From positions 992,001 through 1,056,000 of the forward strand of contig CAVRGH010000010.1 of NCBI GenBank assembly GCA_963720675.1: a stretch of 64,000 bases of DNA. Direction: 5' to 3'. The notes under the pieces were generated by a model. That model was given only the letters and a program-made list of their open reading frames with translations. It searched no databases and was not told where the DNA came from. Below, piece by piece: positions 27,273-36,125 of the stretch; the first letter of the stretch is position 1; every line of letters begins with the position of its first letter. The position numbers and the translations under genes are program-made. This DNA is from JALHSW01 sp963720675. GTDB lineage: Bacteria > Actinomycetota > Acidimicrobiia > IMCC26256 > PALSA-555.

Positions 27273-28281
27273 ATGACTCCTCCGCCCGCACTCGCCGCAG
27301 CCGAGCAGGCCCTGCTCGACGAACGTCGCCCGCTCACCCGTCCCGAGGTCGACGCGGTCGCCGCACTCCCGCTCGAGCAGCTGCCCGACCTGGTCGCACT
27401 CGCCCACCGCGTCCGCCTCGCCTACTGCGGGGACGCCGTGGAGCTCGAGAGCCTGATCAACGCCAAATCGGGTGCATGCCCCGAGGATTGCGCGTTCTGC
27501 TCCCAGAGCGCTCGGTTCGAGAGCGACGTCGACGTCTATCCGTTCCTGGACCTCGACGACGTGCTCGGTGCGGCGCGCGCGACCAAGGATGCCGGCGCCA
27601 CGCAGTTCTGCATCGTCGTCGCCGTGCGCGGCCCGGAGGAGCGACTGCTCCGCAAGGTCATCGACGCGGTCGACGCCGTGCAGCGCGAGACCGGGCTCGA
27701 AGTCGCATGCTCCCTCGGCCTCCTGACCGACGAGCAGGCAGCACGCCTCGCCGCGGCCGGCGTGCACCGCTACAACCACAACCTCGAGACCTGCCGGGCG
27801 GTGTTCCCCGACGTCTGCACGACGCACTCGTACGACGACCGCGTCGCCACCGCGAAGCGAGCGATCGACGCCGGCATGGAGCTCTGCTCCGGCGGGATCC
27901 TCGGCATGGGCGAGACGCTCGAGCAGCGCATCGACTTCGCGTTCGAGCTCGCCGAGCTCGGGCCGTGCGAGGTGCCGATCAACCTGCTCGATCCCCGTCC
28001 GGGCACACCGTTGGAGGACCAGCCGACGCTGTCGCCGCGCGAAGCGCTCCAGGCGATCGCGCTCTTCCGGCTCGTGCTGCCGGGCACGTGGATCCGACTC
28101 GCAGGTGGGCGCGAGCGCGTGCTCGGCGAGCTCCAGGCCATGGGGCTCCTGGCCGGCGCAAATGCGCTGATCATCGGCAACTACCTCACGACGACCGGCC
28201 GGGAAGCGTCCGACGACCTCGCGCTCCTCGACGCGTTGGGCATGCCCGTCGCCGACGGTCCCGGCGAGGGTCGGTTCGTGA
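27273..28281 (+). CDS. bioB: Biotin synthase, frameshift near the C-terminus
   Basis: A radical-SAM enzyme converting dethiobiotin to biotin. The 4Fe-4S loop is CPEDCAFCSQS (CxxxCxxC, residues about 69-76). The 2Fe-2S ligands are the Cys in FCIVVAVRG, VACSLG and ELCSGGILGMGE and the Arg in WIRLAGGRE, so all catalytic residues are present. As read, the frame runs on past 28600 antisense to the next gene. One extra base at about 28250 explains this: repaired, the protein ends MPV then PTVPARVGS at the TGA 28279-28281, with 335 residues, close to known BioB lengths. It stands alone, without bioA or bioD. Confidence 0.93.
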
Positions 28282-28366
28282 TCGACGGCGACGGCGCGCA
28301 CGCGCGCCCCGCACAACCCGCGCGCGCACGACCATCCCCGTCAGCTCCTCGTGAACCTGCCGCTGG

Positions 28367-28960
28367 TCAGCGGATGGGTTCGTTGAAGCCGACGACGACC
28401 GGGCCCGCCGGGCCGCTCGCGATCCGCGTGATCGACGCGACATCGAGTCGCAGCCGCCACGCGAGCAACGGGTCGCCTCCCAGCGCCCACACGACCGCGG
28501 CCTTGATCGGCGAGACATGGCTCACCGCGATCACCGCCCCGTCACCCGCCCGGGTCAACAGCTCGGCCGCGCACGCCCCGACGCGCGCCTGGACCTCGGC
28601 GAGGCTCTCGCCCCCGGGCGCCCGGTAGTCGGGATCGCCGCGCCACTGCCCCCACACCTCGGGTGGCAGCTCGCCGAGCGGAGTCTCGTCCCACTCGCCG
28701 TAGTCGATCTCGACGAGTCGCTGGTCGACCTCGACGTCGAGGCCGAGCGAGGCGGCGATCGCTTCCGCGGTCTCCATCGTGCGTCGCAACGGACTCGACA
28801 CCACCGCGAGCGGTTCGTGGGCGCCGAGCGCGTCGCTCACGACCGAACCGAGCGCGATGGCCTGCGCTCGGCCCGTGTCGTCGAGCGACGGATCCGCGCG
28901 ACCGAGGAGGAGTCCGCGGCGGTTCTGATCGGTCCGACCGTGGCGCACGAGCACGATCAC
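28367..28960 (-). CDS. Histidine phosphatase family protein
   Basis: A 197-residue phosphoglycerate-mutase-like phosphatase. The phospho-His motif LVRHGRTDQNRRG is at the N-terminus, SSPLRRTMETAEAIA follows, the Glu is in EIDYGEWDE, and the second His is in AVSHVSPIK. The GTG at 28960 starts directly at this motif and overlaps the repaired TGA of the membrane-protein gene (GTGA). As read, the two genes are fused into one frame by an extra base near 29020, so the apparent membrane phosphatase is probably not real. It may act in alpha-ribazole or nucleotide metabolism; the substrate is unknown. Confidence 0.85.
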   Translation of the reverse strand: MIVLVRHGRTDQNRRGLLLGRADPSLDDTGRAQAIALGSVVSDALGAHEPLAVVSSPLRRTMETAEAIAASLGLDVEVDQRLVEIDYGEWDETPLGELPPEVWGQWRGDPDYRAPGGESLAEVQARVGACAAELLTRAGDGAVIAVSHVSPIKAAVVWALGGDPLLAWRLRLDVASITRIASGPAGPVVVGFNEPIR

Positions 28961-29440
28961 GGTTGCGCACTCTCCTGCAGCCGCCCGGTGCGGAGCAAGT
29001 TCTCGGCGCGGACCGGGGAGGTAGAGGTCGAACTGGCCGACGACCCACCAGCACGCAACCAGACCCGCGAGCTCCTCGAGCAGCACGACCCACCAGACGG
29101 GTAGCAGCGACTCGTTCCCGAAGCTCGTCCCGCCGAGCGGCCAGAGGAACACGTCGCTGTTCGCGAACGCGCCCGACAGGACGAGGCCGCAGAACACGCC
29201 GATCGGCACGCAGAGCAGGCGCCGACGCAGCAGTCGGGGGCGTCCGATCGTCGCGACCATCACGATCACGAGCAGCAGGACGGGGAAGAGCAGCGTGTAG
29301 CTGAACGTCCGGTGCCCGAACGGCAGGGACAGGACGAGTGGGAGCATCGAACCCACCGCGATCAGCCGATAGTCGACGCCGACGCTTCGGAACACGTTGG
29401 CGACGATCAGCACCGACAGCCCGACGTACCAGAGCAGCAC
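28957..29440 (-). CDS. Multi-pass membrane protein, one frameshift
   Basis: A 160-residue repaired protein with about five hydrophobic segments (LLWYVGLSVLIVANVF, LIAVGSMLPLVLSL, LLFPVLLLVIVMVA, LLCVPIGVFCGLVLSG and WVVLLEELAGLVACWWVVG). Polar residues between them (FGHRTFSYTLLF) recall membrane metal-dependent hydrolases, but no catalytic claim is made. Removing one extra G at about 29020 gives the tail VRAENLLRTGRLQESAQP and a TGA that overlaps the phosphatase GTG. The GTG at 29440 starts 12 nt after the RNase HI stop, making a four-gene operon. Confidence 0.7.
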
Positions 29441-29452
29441 GGTCCGCTCCGC

Positions 29453-29875
29453 TCAGCCCGCGTCGAGCGCCGCGTTCACCAGCAGGTCGGCATCGACGTT
29501 CTGCTCACGCGGGACGTGCGCGAGGTCGACGTCGTCCCACGTCGCGAGCAGCTCGCGCGCCCGGGCGTGCAACGGCCGCAGATGCTCCTTCTTCACCTTC
29601 CACGCACCCTCGAGCTGGCGGATCACGAGCATCGAGTCGGCGCGCAGCCGTAGTGCCCGGGACGGGAACTCGAGCGCTGCCTCGAGCCCGGCGATCACGG
29701 CCTCGTACTCGGCGACGTTGCTCGTCGCGGTCCCGATGCACTCGCTCACCGTGGCGAGCCGCGTCGGCGGCGACGTGGATGGATCCAGCACCACGGCACC
29801 GATCGCCGCGGGGCCCGGGTTGCCCCTGGCCCCGCCGTCGGTGAACACCTCGACCACCGCGCGCGTCTCGGTCAC
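29453..29875 (-). CDS. Ribonuclease HI family protein
   Basis: A 140-residue RNase H fold. The acidic active site is complete: Asp in VFTDGGARGNPGPA, Glu in NVAEYEAVIAG, Asp in LRADSMLVIRQL and Asp in NVDADLLVNAAL. It cleaves the RNA strand of RNA-DNA hybrids. This short form lacks the basic protrusion of E. coli RNase HI and matches the RnhA-like domain that in actinobacteria is often joined or adjacent to a phosphatase, as here. The GTG at 29875 overlaps the TGA of the upstream zinc-ribbon gene. Confidence 0.92.
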   Translation of the reverse strand: MTETRAVVEVFTDGGARGNPGPAAIGAVVLDPSTSPPTRLATVSECIGTATSNVAEYEAVIAGLEAALEFPSRALRLRADSMLVIRQLEGAWKVKKEHLRPLHARARELLATWDDVDLAHVPREQNVDADLLVNAALDAG

Positions 29876-30593
29876 GAGGTCAGCACGAGGATGCAGCCGC
29901 AGTTGTCGCAGTACGACACCTGGTCGGCGGGGGCACGGCGGATCGCGTCGATCTCGGTCGACGGCACGCTGAGGTGACACCCCTGGCACGTGCCGCCGAC
30001 GAGCCGGGCCGCACCCACCCCGTTGCCCTTCTCGCGGCACCGCTCGTAGAGCCCGACGAGCTCGGTGCTGATCGGTGCGGCGACCTCGGCGCGCGCCGCG
30101 GTCTCGACCGCGACCTCGGCCTCGATCGCGGCCTCCGCCGCGGTCAGGGCCTCGCCTGCGGCGACGAGGTCGGCCTCGGCCGTCGCATGGCCGGCCTCGA
30201 GCTCCGCGAACGCGCGCGTCCAGCGGCTCGCGCTGCTCCATCGCCGCGATCTGGCGGTCCTCGACCTGGCGCTGGTGCCGCTTGAGCTGTTCGACGTCGG
30301 CCTGCAGGGCCTGGAGCTCCTTCGGGGACGAGATCTCGCCCGAGTAGAGCTTCTGCTCGGCCGCCGCGGCCTGGCCTGCGATGGTCTGCGGCCTCGTCGT
30401 CGAGCCGACGCTCCACCGTCGCGACCTCGTCGCGCTGGGCAGTGGCCGCCAGGATCTCGACGGCCAAGGCCGCGACGAGTGCGCTGGTCTTCGCGACGGT
30501 CTCGCGCTCGGGCAAGGTCGCGTGGCGATGCCGGAGCCGGTCGAGCGCGAGGTCACGCTCCTGGAGATCGAGCAACGGCTCGAGGTTCGTCAC
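29872..30593 (-). CDS. Coiled-coil protein with C-terminal C4 zinc ribbon, two frameshifts
   Basis: A 239-residue repaired protein. The long coiled coil starts TNLEPLLDLQERDLALDRL and includes QKLYSGEISSPKELQALQ, a hallmark of the C4-type zinc-ribbon (CT398-like) family. The C-terminal ribbon has Cys pairs in GGTCQGCHLSV and SYCDNCGCIL. The frame changes by one extra base at about 30390 and again at about 30215. The family is found beside RNase H and phosphatase genes in actinobacteria and is thought to bind nucleic acid or act as an adaptor. The GTG at 30593 is preceded at 7 nt by TACGGT. Confidence 0.82.
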
Positions 30594-30600
30594 ACCGCCG

Positions 30601-30606
30601 ACCGTA
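30601..30606 (-). promoter_or_regulatory. -10 element TACGGT, leaderless start at 30593
   Basis: TACGGT on the minus strand ends 7 nt before the GTG of the zinc-ribbon gene, heading the zinc-ribbon/rnhA/membrane/phosphatase operon. Confidence 0.45.
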
Positions 30607-30640
30607 GACGCCTGTCGGGGTCCGCTTGCACCTCGGTAGG

Positions 30641-32733
30641 CTACGGGCCGAGGGTGGTCGTGGTCGTGGCCGGCAGCGTCGGCAGCGTCGTGGCCGGCGG
30701 CTTCTTCGTGGTCGGGGGCACGATGACGACCGACGGCGGTGGCCCGGTCGGGACGGTGTCCGCGCCGGGCAGCAGGCCGTTGTCGGTCGCGCTGCGACCC
30801 GTGTCCGTGATGAATGCTCCCTTGCGGGCGCACGCGGGTCCCGGAGCCGGGAAGGGTTGGGCCGGCACCCCGGCGAGCGCGGCGTCCAGGTAGCGCTTCG
30901 AGATCCGCGCCGGGATCTGCCCGCCGAAGCCCGCGCCCGGGATGCGGGCGGTGGCGTTCCCGTGCCAGACGAAGTCGACCAGGGTCGGGGTCACCTGGAG
31001 GAAGTTCGCGTCCGCGCGGTTGTCGGTGGTGCCCGTCTTGCCCGCCGACTCGCGACCGTTCAGTCGGGCCGCGGTACCCGTACCGCCGGTGATGACACCC
31101 TTCATCATGTCGAGGGCGCACGCCGCGCTGTCGGCCGAGATCGCCCGGGTGGGCGTGACGTCGCGGGTCGCGTCGAACACGACCTCTCCGTCGGGCCCGA
31201 CGATCTTGCTGACGAAGATCGGGGGACGGTGCAGGCCCCCGTTCGCGAGCGTCGCGGCGACGGTCGCCATCTCCGTGGCGGTGGACTCGATCGCACCGAG
31301 CGTCAGCGTCAGGACCGGCTTGAGCGTGTCCTGGGTGATCCCCATCTTCTTGGCGGTGTCGATCACCTTGTTGAACCCCACCGCGAGCTCGGTGCGCGGC
31401 GAACGCGCAGTTCACCGAGTTCGCGGTCGCGGACCGGAAGGTCATGCGTCCGCCGCCACCCTCGGCGTTCTGGGTCTGGCCGAGCGCACCGAACTTGCAC
31501 GGCGACGTCCCGTCGACGAGGTCGTTGGGCGAGAAGCCCGCCTCCATCGCCGCGGAGAGCGGTGATGACCTTCCACGTCGACCCCGCTTGGCGACCCGGG
31601 TAGCTGGTCGCGATGTTGTACTGGCTCGACTCGAACCCGGGCCCGGCGACCATGGCCTTCACCAGGCCGGTCGTCGGGTCGATCGAGACGAGCGAGCCCG
31701 TCCAGCCCGGCTTCTCGGGGAGCACCGCGTCCATCGCGGCCTGCGCGTCGGCCTGGAGCTTGGGGTCGAGCGACGCGTAGATCTTCAGGCCGCCCTTCAG
31801 CACGCGGTCCTTGCGCTCCTGGCGGGTGCTGCCCAGCACGGAGTAGATCGGATCGTCGAACAGCCGGTCCTGGACCTCCTCGGCCCACGAGTTCTTGGGC
31901 CGGAGCTCGGCCTCGGGCTTGATCGTCGGGAGCGGCTCCTGCGAACCGGCGACCGCCTGATCGGCGGTGATGTAGCCCTGGTCGAGCATCTGCTTGAGCG
32001 CGAAGTCGCGACGCTTCGTCGCGCCGTCGGGGTTCACGAACGGGTTGTTGCCCTCCGGATTCGAGATCACCCCGGCCAGCAGCGCAGCTTCTCCCGGCGT
32101 CACCTCGGCCATCGTCTTCGACCGCGGGAACGGCGAACCGGGGTCCAGCACGGTGAAGAACCGCTCGACCGCGCTCTTCACCCCGTACGAGCCCTGGCCG
32201 AAGTACACCGTGTTGAGGTACTGCTCGAGGATCTCGCGCTTGGAGAACTTCTCGTTCAACCGGACGGCGAGGACCAACTCCTTCACCTTGCGGTTGATGT
32301 CTTGCTTCGAGTTCAGGATCCGGTTCTTGATCAGCTGCTGCGTGATGGTCGAACCACCCTGCTCGATCTTCCCCGAGGTGAGGTTCTTCACTGCGGCGCG
32401 GAGCACACCGTTGATGTCGATGCCGTCGTTCGTCCAGAACGTCTGGTCCTCGACCGCGATCACCGCGTTCTGGATCAGCAGCGGGACCTCGTCGAGCTTC
32501 GCGTCCTCACGGTTCTGGATGCCCAGCACCCCGATCACGTTGTTCGCCGAGTCGTAGATCGTGGAGCGCTGGTTGAGCCCGCGCAGCTCCTTGATCTTGT
32601 CGCTGGTGTAGTGGTGCGCCGCCGCGATCGTGGTCGCCCCGGGGATGAGCGCGGCGAGGCACGCGCCGACGGCGATGCCGCCGATCACGATCGTGAGGAG
32701 GAAGTTGCGGAGGGCGCCGGGGATCTTCTTCAT
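30641..32733 (-). CDS. Class A penicillin-binding protein, two frameshifts
   Basis: A 696-residue repaired bifunctional peptidoglycan synthase. One N-terminal membrane helix (about 11-35) is followed by the glycosyltransferase domain with catalytic Glu95 in AVEDQTFW and QGGSTITQQLIKN. The family's EDxxFxxHxG has Asn where His is usual. The transpeptidase domain has Ser385 in AGSTWK (SxxK), SVNC (SxN) and SAGKTGTTD (KTG). The C-terminus is a Pro/Thr-rich tail. The frame changes by one extra base at about 31555, just after the SxxK, and at about 31400, just after the SxN; neither removes a catalytic residue. The ATG at 32733 was chosen over the upstream GTG. Confidence 0.92.
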
Positions 32734-32906
32734 GCGGGGTATCCATGATCGCACATGGGTCCGTGGATCCCCGTTCGGGAGTCGGGCGCGGCGAAGTCAG
32801 GGTTGGTGCGAGTGGGGGGCACCCAGTGCAAACGCCCGGTGATCGCAGGGGGTTCCCGAAAGGGCATCTTCCCGGACCGCTCCCGGTCGACGTCCCACCC
32901 CATCGC

Positions 32907-32912
32907 TAGCCT
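32907..32912 (+). promoter_or_regulatory. -10 element TAGCCT, leaderless start at 32922
   Basis: TAGCCT ends 9 nt before the ATG of the nuclease gene, inside the 188-bp region divergent from the penicillin-binding protein gene. Nothing else is recognisable in that region. Confidence 0.45.
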
Positions 32913-32921
32913 CCGCAGCGA

Positions 32922-35900
32922 ATGGCTGCGCAGCTCCCCCTCGACCTGGACCCACCGGCCGCGTCTGGCACGGGGCGGCTGGTGCTGGTGCCCCACGGCG
33001 AACCGGCTCGGGCGGCGCTGTTCGACGCAGTCGCCGCGGCCCAGGTCGACGACTCCCTCGCGCCCGTCACGGTCGCCGTGCCCTCCCCGCTGGCCGGCCT
33101 CGCCCTCCGACGGGCCCTCGGCACTGCCTCGGGCCTGGTGAACGTCCACTTCACCGCGCTGGCCCGCGTCGCCGAGCTGCTCGGGGCGCCGGGCCTGGCC
33201 GCCTCGGGACGGCGTCCGCTGGCGGGCCCGCTCGCCGCCGAGGCCGTCCACAAGGTCCTCCTCGCCGATCCCGGCCCGCTGGAGGCGGTCGCCGGTCATC
33301 CCTCGACGACCCAGCACCTCGCGGCGACGTTCACCGAGCTCGCGCGCGTCCCGCCCGGAGCCCTGGCGACGATCGCGGCGCGGGGTCCCCGCGCCGCCAC
33401 GGTCGTCCGTCTCTTCGAGGCGTACCGGGCCGAGACCAGCGGGTACTACGACCAGGACGACCTCGTGCTCGCGGCCGCCGCCGCGATCACCGACGGGACC
33501 GCGCCGGCCGACGAGGTCGGGCACGTGATCGTGCACCTCCCGCTCGACCTCTCCCCGGGCGAGGGAGCGCTGCTCGAGGCCCTCGCCGCGCACGACCGCT
33601 GCACCGTGCTGCTCGGTCTCACCGGCGACGCCACCGTCGACGCGGCCCAGGCCGGCGCGCTCGCGGCACGTCTCGCGCCGGCGCTCGGCGCCGCGGTCAG
33701 GGTCGGTGGGGCGCCCGCGCTGCCGATCGCCGACGCGATCGTCTCCGCACCCGATCCGGAGGACGAGGTGCGCGCCGTCGTCCGCCACCTCGTGGCGCGC
33801 GCCGGGGCCGGCGAGCCGCTCGGGCGCGCCGCGGTGCTCTTCCGTGCACCTGAGCCGTACGCACGAATCCTTCCCGAGCTGCTCAACGCAGCCGGTGTGC
33901 CCTGGAACGGACCGTCACCCCGCAGGATCGCCGACGGCGTCGCCGGTCGGGTCCTGCTCGGCTTGCTCGCGCTCCCGGACGACCAGCTCGCCCGCGACGA
34001 TTTCGCCGCGTGGCTCGCCTCCGGTCCGGTACGCGACCCGGCCGACGACCGGCGCGTCAACGCCGCGAGGTGGGACGCGCTGTCGCGGCAGGCCGGCATC
34101 GTCCGCGGCGCGGAGCAGTGGGCCGACCGGCTCGCGGCGTTCGGCGACGCCATCGAACGTCGCCTCGCGCAGCAACGCGCCGAGGGTGACGAGACCGAGT
34201 GGCAGACGCATCGCCTCGAGCGCGACCGCGACGACGCCGCCGCACTCGCGGCCTTCGTCGCCGACCTCGCCACCCGGGTCACCCCCCCGGACTCGCCGAC
34301 CTGGAGCGCGCTGGCCGCGTGGGCGCGCCGGCTCTACGACCACTTCCTCGGCAGCGAGGGGCACCGCGGCGACTGGCCCGAGCACGAGCTCACGGCCGCG
34401 CGCCGCGTCGAGGAGGCGCTGGCCGAGCTCGGAGGGCTCGACGCGTTCGACGACCACGCGGAGACCGCACGGTTCCGCCGGGCCCTCGCAGCCGAGCTCG
34501 ATGTGCCCATCGGGCGGATCGGACGGTTCGGTGGTGGGGTCCTGATCGGCCAGCTCGGCCAGGCCTACGCCGGCGATCTCGACGTCGTGTACGTGTTGGG
34601 CGGTGCCGAGGGCACCCTCCCACCGCGCGGTCGTGAGGACCCGCTCCTCCCCGACCGCGACCGGCACGACGTGCCGAGCCTCGCGCTGCACGCGGAGCGT
34701 CGGAACGAGGAGCGCCGCGACTATCTGGCCGCACTGGCGGCCGCGCGCGAGCGCGTCCTGACCTTCCCACGTGCCGATCCGCGCGCGCAGCGAAAGCGCC
34801 TCCCCGCACGCTGGGTGGTCGAGTCGGCCCGAGCCCTCGGCGCCGCGACGGCGACGGCCGAGGAGCTGCGCGACGAGGTCGAGGAGCCGTGGCTGGAGAT
34901 CGTGCAGTCCTTCGACCAGCTCGTCACTTCTGGTGAGGCCGGATCCCCGACGGAGTACCGGCTGCACAGCCTGCACGACTGGGACGCGGTGCATCACGAC
35001 CTCGCGACCCACCCGCTCGCTGCGGGTGCGCTCGGGCGCGGGTTCGTCGCGGCTGCAGATCGCTCGTCGGCCGAGGCGACCGCGTTCGACGGCTTCGTCG
35101 GCACGCGGCCTGACCTCGCCCCGGGGCAGGAACGGCCGACCTCGCCGACCGCGCTCCAGGAATGGGCCGCGTGCCCGTTCCGCTACTTCCTCAGTCGCGT
35201 GCTGCGCCTGCGCGCGATCCCCCGCCCCGAAGACACCGAGACGATCAGTCCGCTCGACCGCGGTTCGCTCATCCATGCGATCCTCGAGGACTTCGTGCGC
35301 GAGTCGCCCACCCCAGCCGCGCCGGGCGAACCGTGGTCCGCAGAGGACGAGCTCCGGATGCTCGAGATCCTCGAACGGCACTGCGCGGATGCCGAGGCAC
35401 GAGGCATCACGGGACGCGACGTGAACTGGGTGTTGGCCAAGCGGCGGATCTTCCAGGACGCGATGCGGTTCCTCGACACCGATGTCGTGACCCGGACGCG
35501 GTTCGGCGTCCTGCCCGCGCCCGACGGCCTGGAGCGCGCGTTCGGCGACGATGGTGAAGCGCCCGTCGAGGTCGAGCTCGGTGACGGGCGCACGGTCACG
35601 TTCCGCGGTCGGATCGACCGCGTCGACCGGTCCCCCGACGGCCGACAGGTCGTCGTGTACGACTACAAGACCGGCAGCTCCCGCTACGAAGAGGTCGGCG
35701 ACGACCCGGTCAACGAGGGTCGATCTCTGCAGCTCCCGGTCTACGCGCTCGCGGCGCTGCAACGCGACGACGCCGAGTCGGCCCAGGCGCACTACTGGTT
35801 CACCGGCGAGGACTGGCCCGAGGCACTCGAGGTGCACGTCGACCTCGACGACGCGCGCGACCGCTTCGTCGAGGTCGTCGGGATCATCGTTGACGGGGTC

Positions 35901-36125
35901 GAACAGGGGTGCTTCCCGGCGAACCCGGGCGCGCGCTCCTACGACTGGCGCTCTCAACGCGAGACGCACGAGAGCTGTCGCCACTGCGACTTCGACGACC
36001 TCTGTCCCGTGGACCGAGGGACCGTCTGGGAGCGCAAGTCGGAAGGGCCGGGATACGACACGTTCCACGACCTCGCGTACGAAGTCGACGAAGATCCCGA
36101 TTCCGGCGAGGACGTGGAGCGGTGA
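32922..36125 (+). CDS. AddB-like Fe-S nuclease subunit of a RecBCD/AddAB-type complex
   Basis: A 1067-residue protein. The N-terminal two thirds have the inactivated helicase fold of AddB: the expected Walker A position (near residue 15) reads GTGRLVLVPHG with no Lys-Thr. The C-terminal PD-(D/E)XK nuclease carries GSLIHAILEDF, RIDRVDRSPDG and VVVYDYKTGSS. Four Cys, in AACPFRY (near 751) and ESCRHCDFDDLC (1019, 1022 and 1028), form the AddB-type 4Fe-4S clamp. It would process double-strand ends for recombination together with the coupled helicase, whose GTG start overlaps its stop (GTGA). Confidence 0.88.
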   Translation: MAAQLPLDLDPPAASGTGRLVLVPHGEPARAALFDAVAAAQVDDSLAPVTVAVPSPLAGLALRRALGTASGLVNVHFTALARVAELLGAPGLAASGRRPLAGPLAAEAVHKVLLADPGPLEAVAGHPSTTQHLAATFTELARVPPGALATIAARGPRAATVVRLFEAYRAETSGYYDQDDLVLAAAAAITDGTAPADEVGHVIVHLPLDLSPGEGALLEALAAHDRCTVLLGLTGDATVDAAQAGALAARLAPALGAAVRVGGAPALPIADAIVSAPDPEDEVRAVVRHLVARAGAGEPLGRAAVLFRAPEPYARILPELLNAAGVPWNGPSPRRIADGVAGRVLLGLLALPDDQLARDDFAAWLASGPVRDPADDRRVNAARWDALSRQAGIVRGAEQWADRLAAFGDAIERRLAQQRAEGDETEWQTHRLERDRDDAAALAAFVADLATRVTPPDSPTWSALAAWARRLYDHFLGSEGHRGDWPEHELTAARRVEEALAELGGLDAFDDHAETARFRRALAAELDVPIGRIGRFGGGVLIGQLGQAYAGDLDVVYVLGGAEGTLPPRGREDPLLPDRDRHDVPSLALHAERRNEERRDYLAALAAARERVLTFPRADPRAQRKRLPARWVVESARALGAATATAEELRDEVEEPWLEIVQSFDQLVTSGEAGSPTEYRLHSLHDWDAVHHDLATHPLAAGALGRGFVAAADRSSAEATAFDGFVGTRPDLAPGQERPTSPTALQEWAACPFRYFLSRVLRLRAIPRPEDTETISPLDRGSLIHAILEDFVRESPTPAAPGEPWSAEDELRMLEILERHCADAEARGITGRDVNWVLAKRRIFQDAMRFLDTDVVTRTRFGVLPAPDGLERAFGDDGEAPVEVELGDGRTVTFRGRIDRVDRSPDGRQVVVYDYKTGSSRYEEVGDDPVNEGRSLQLPVYALAALQRDDAESAQAHYWFTGEDWPEALEVHVDLDDARDRFVEVVGIIVDGVEQGCFPANPGARSYDWRSQRETHESCRHCDFDDLCPVDRGTVWERKSEGPGYDTFHDLAYEVDEDPDSGEDVER

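Noticed and set aside
28282..28628. C-terminal extension of BioB as read in the uninterrupted frame
   Set aside because: It runs antisense through the phosphatase gene, is Pro/Ser/Arg-rich without family similarity, and is explained by one extra base near 28250.
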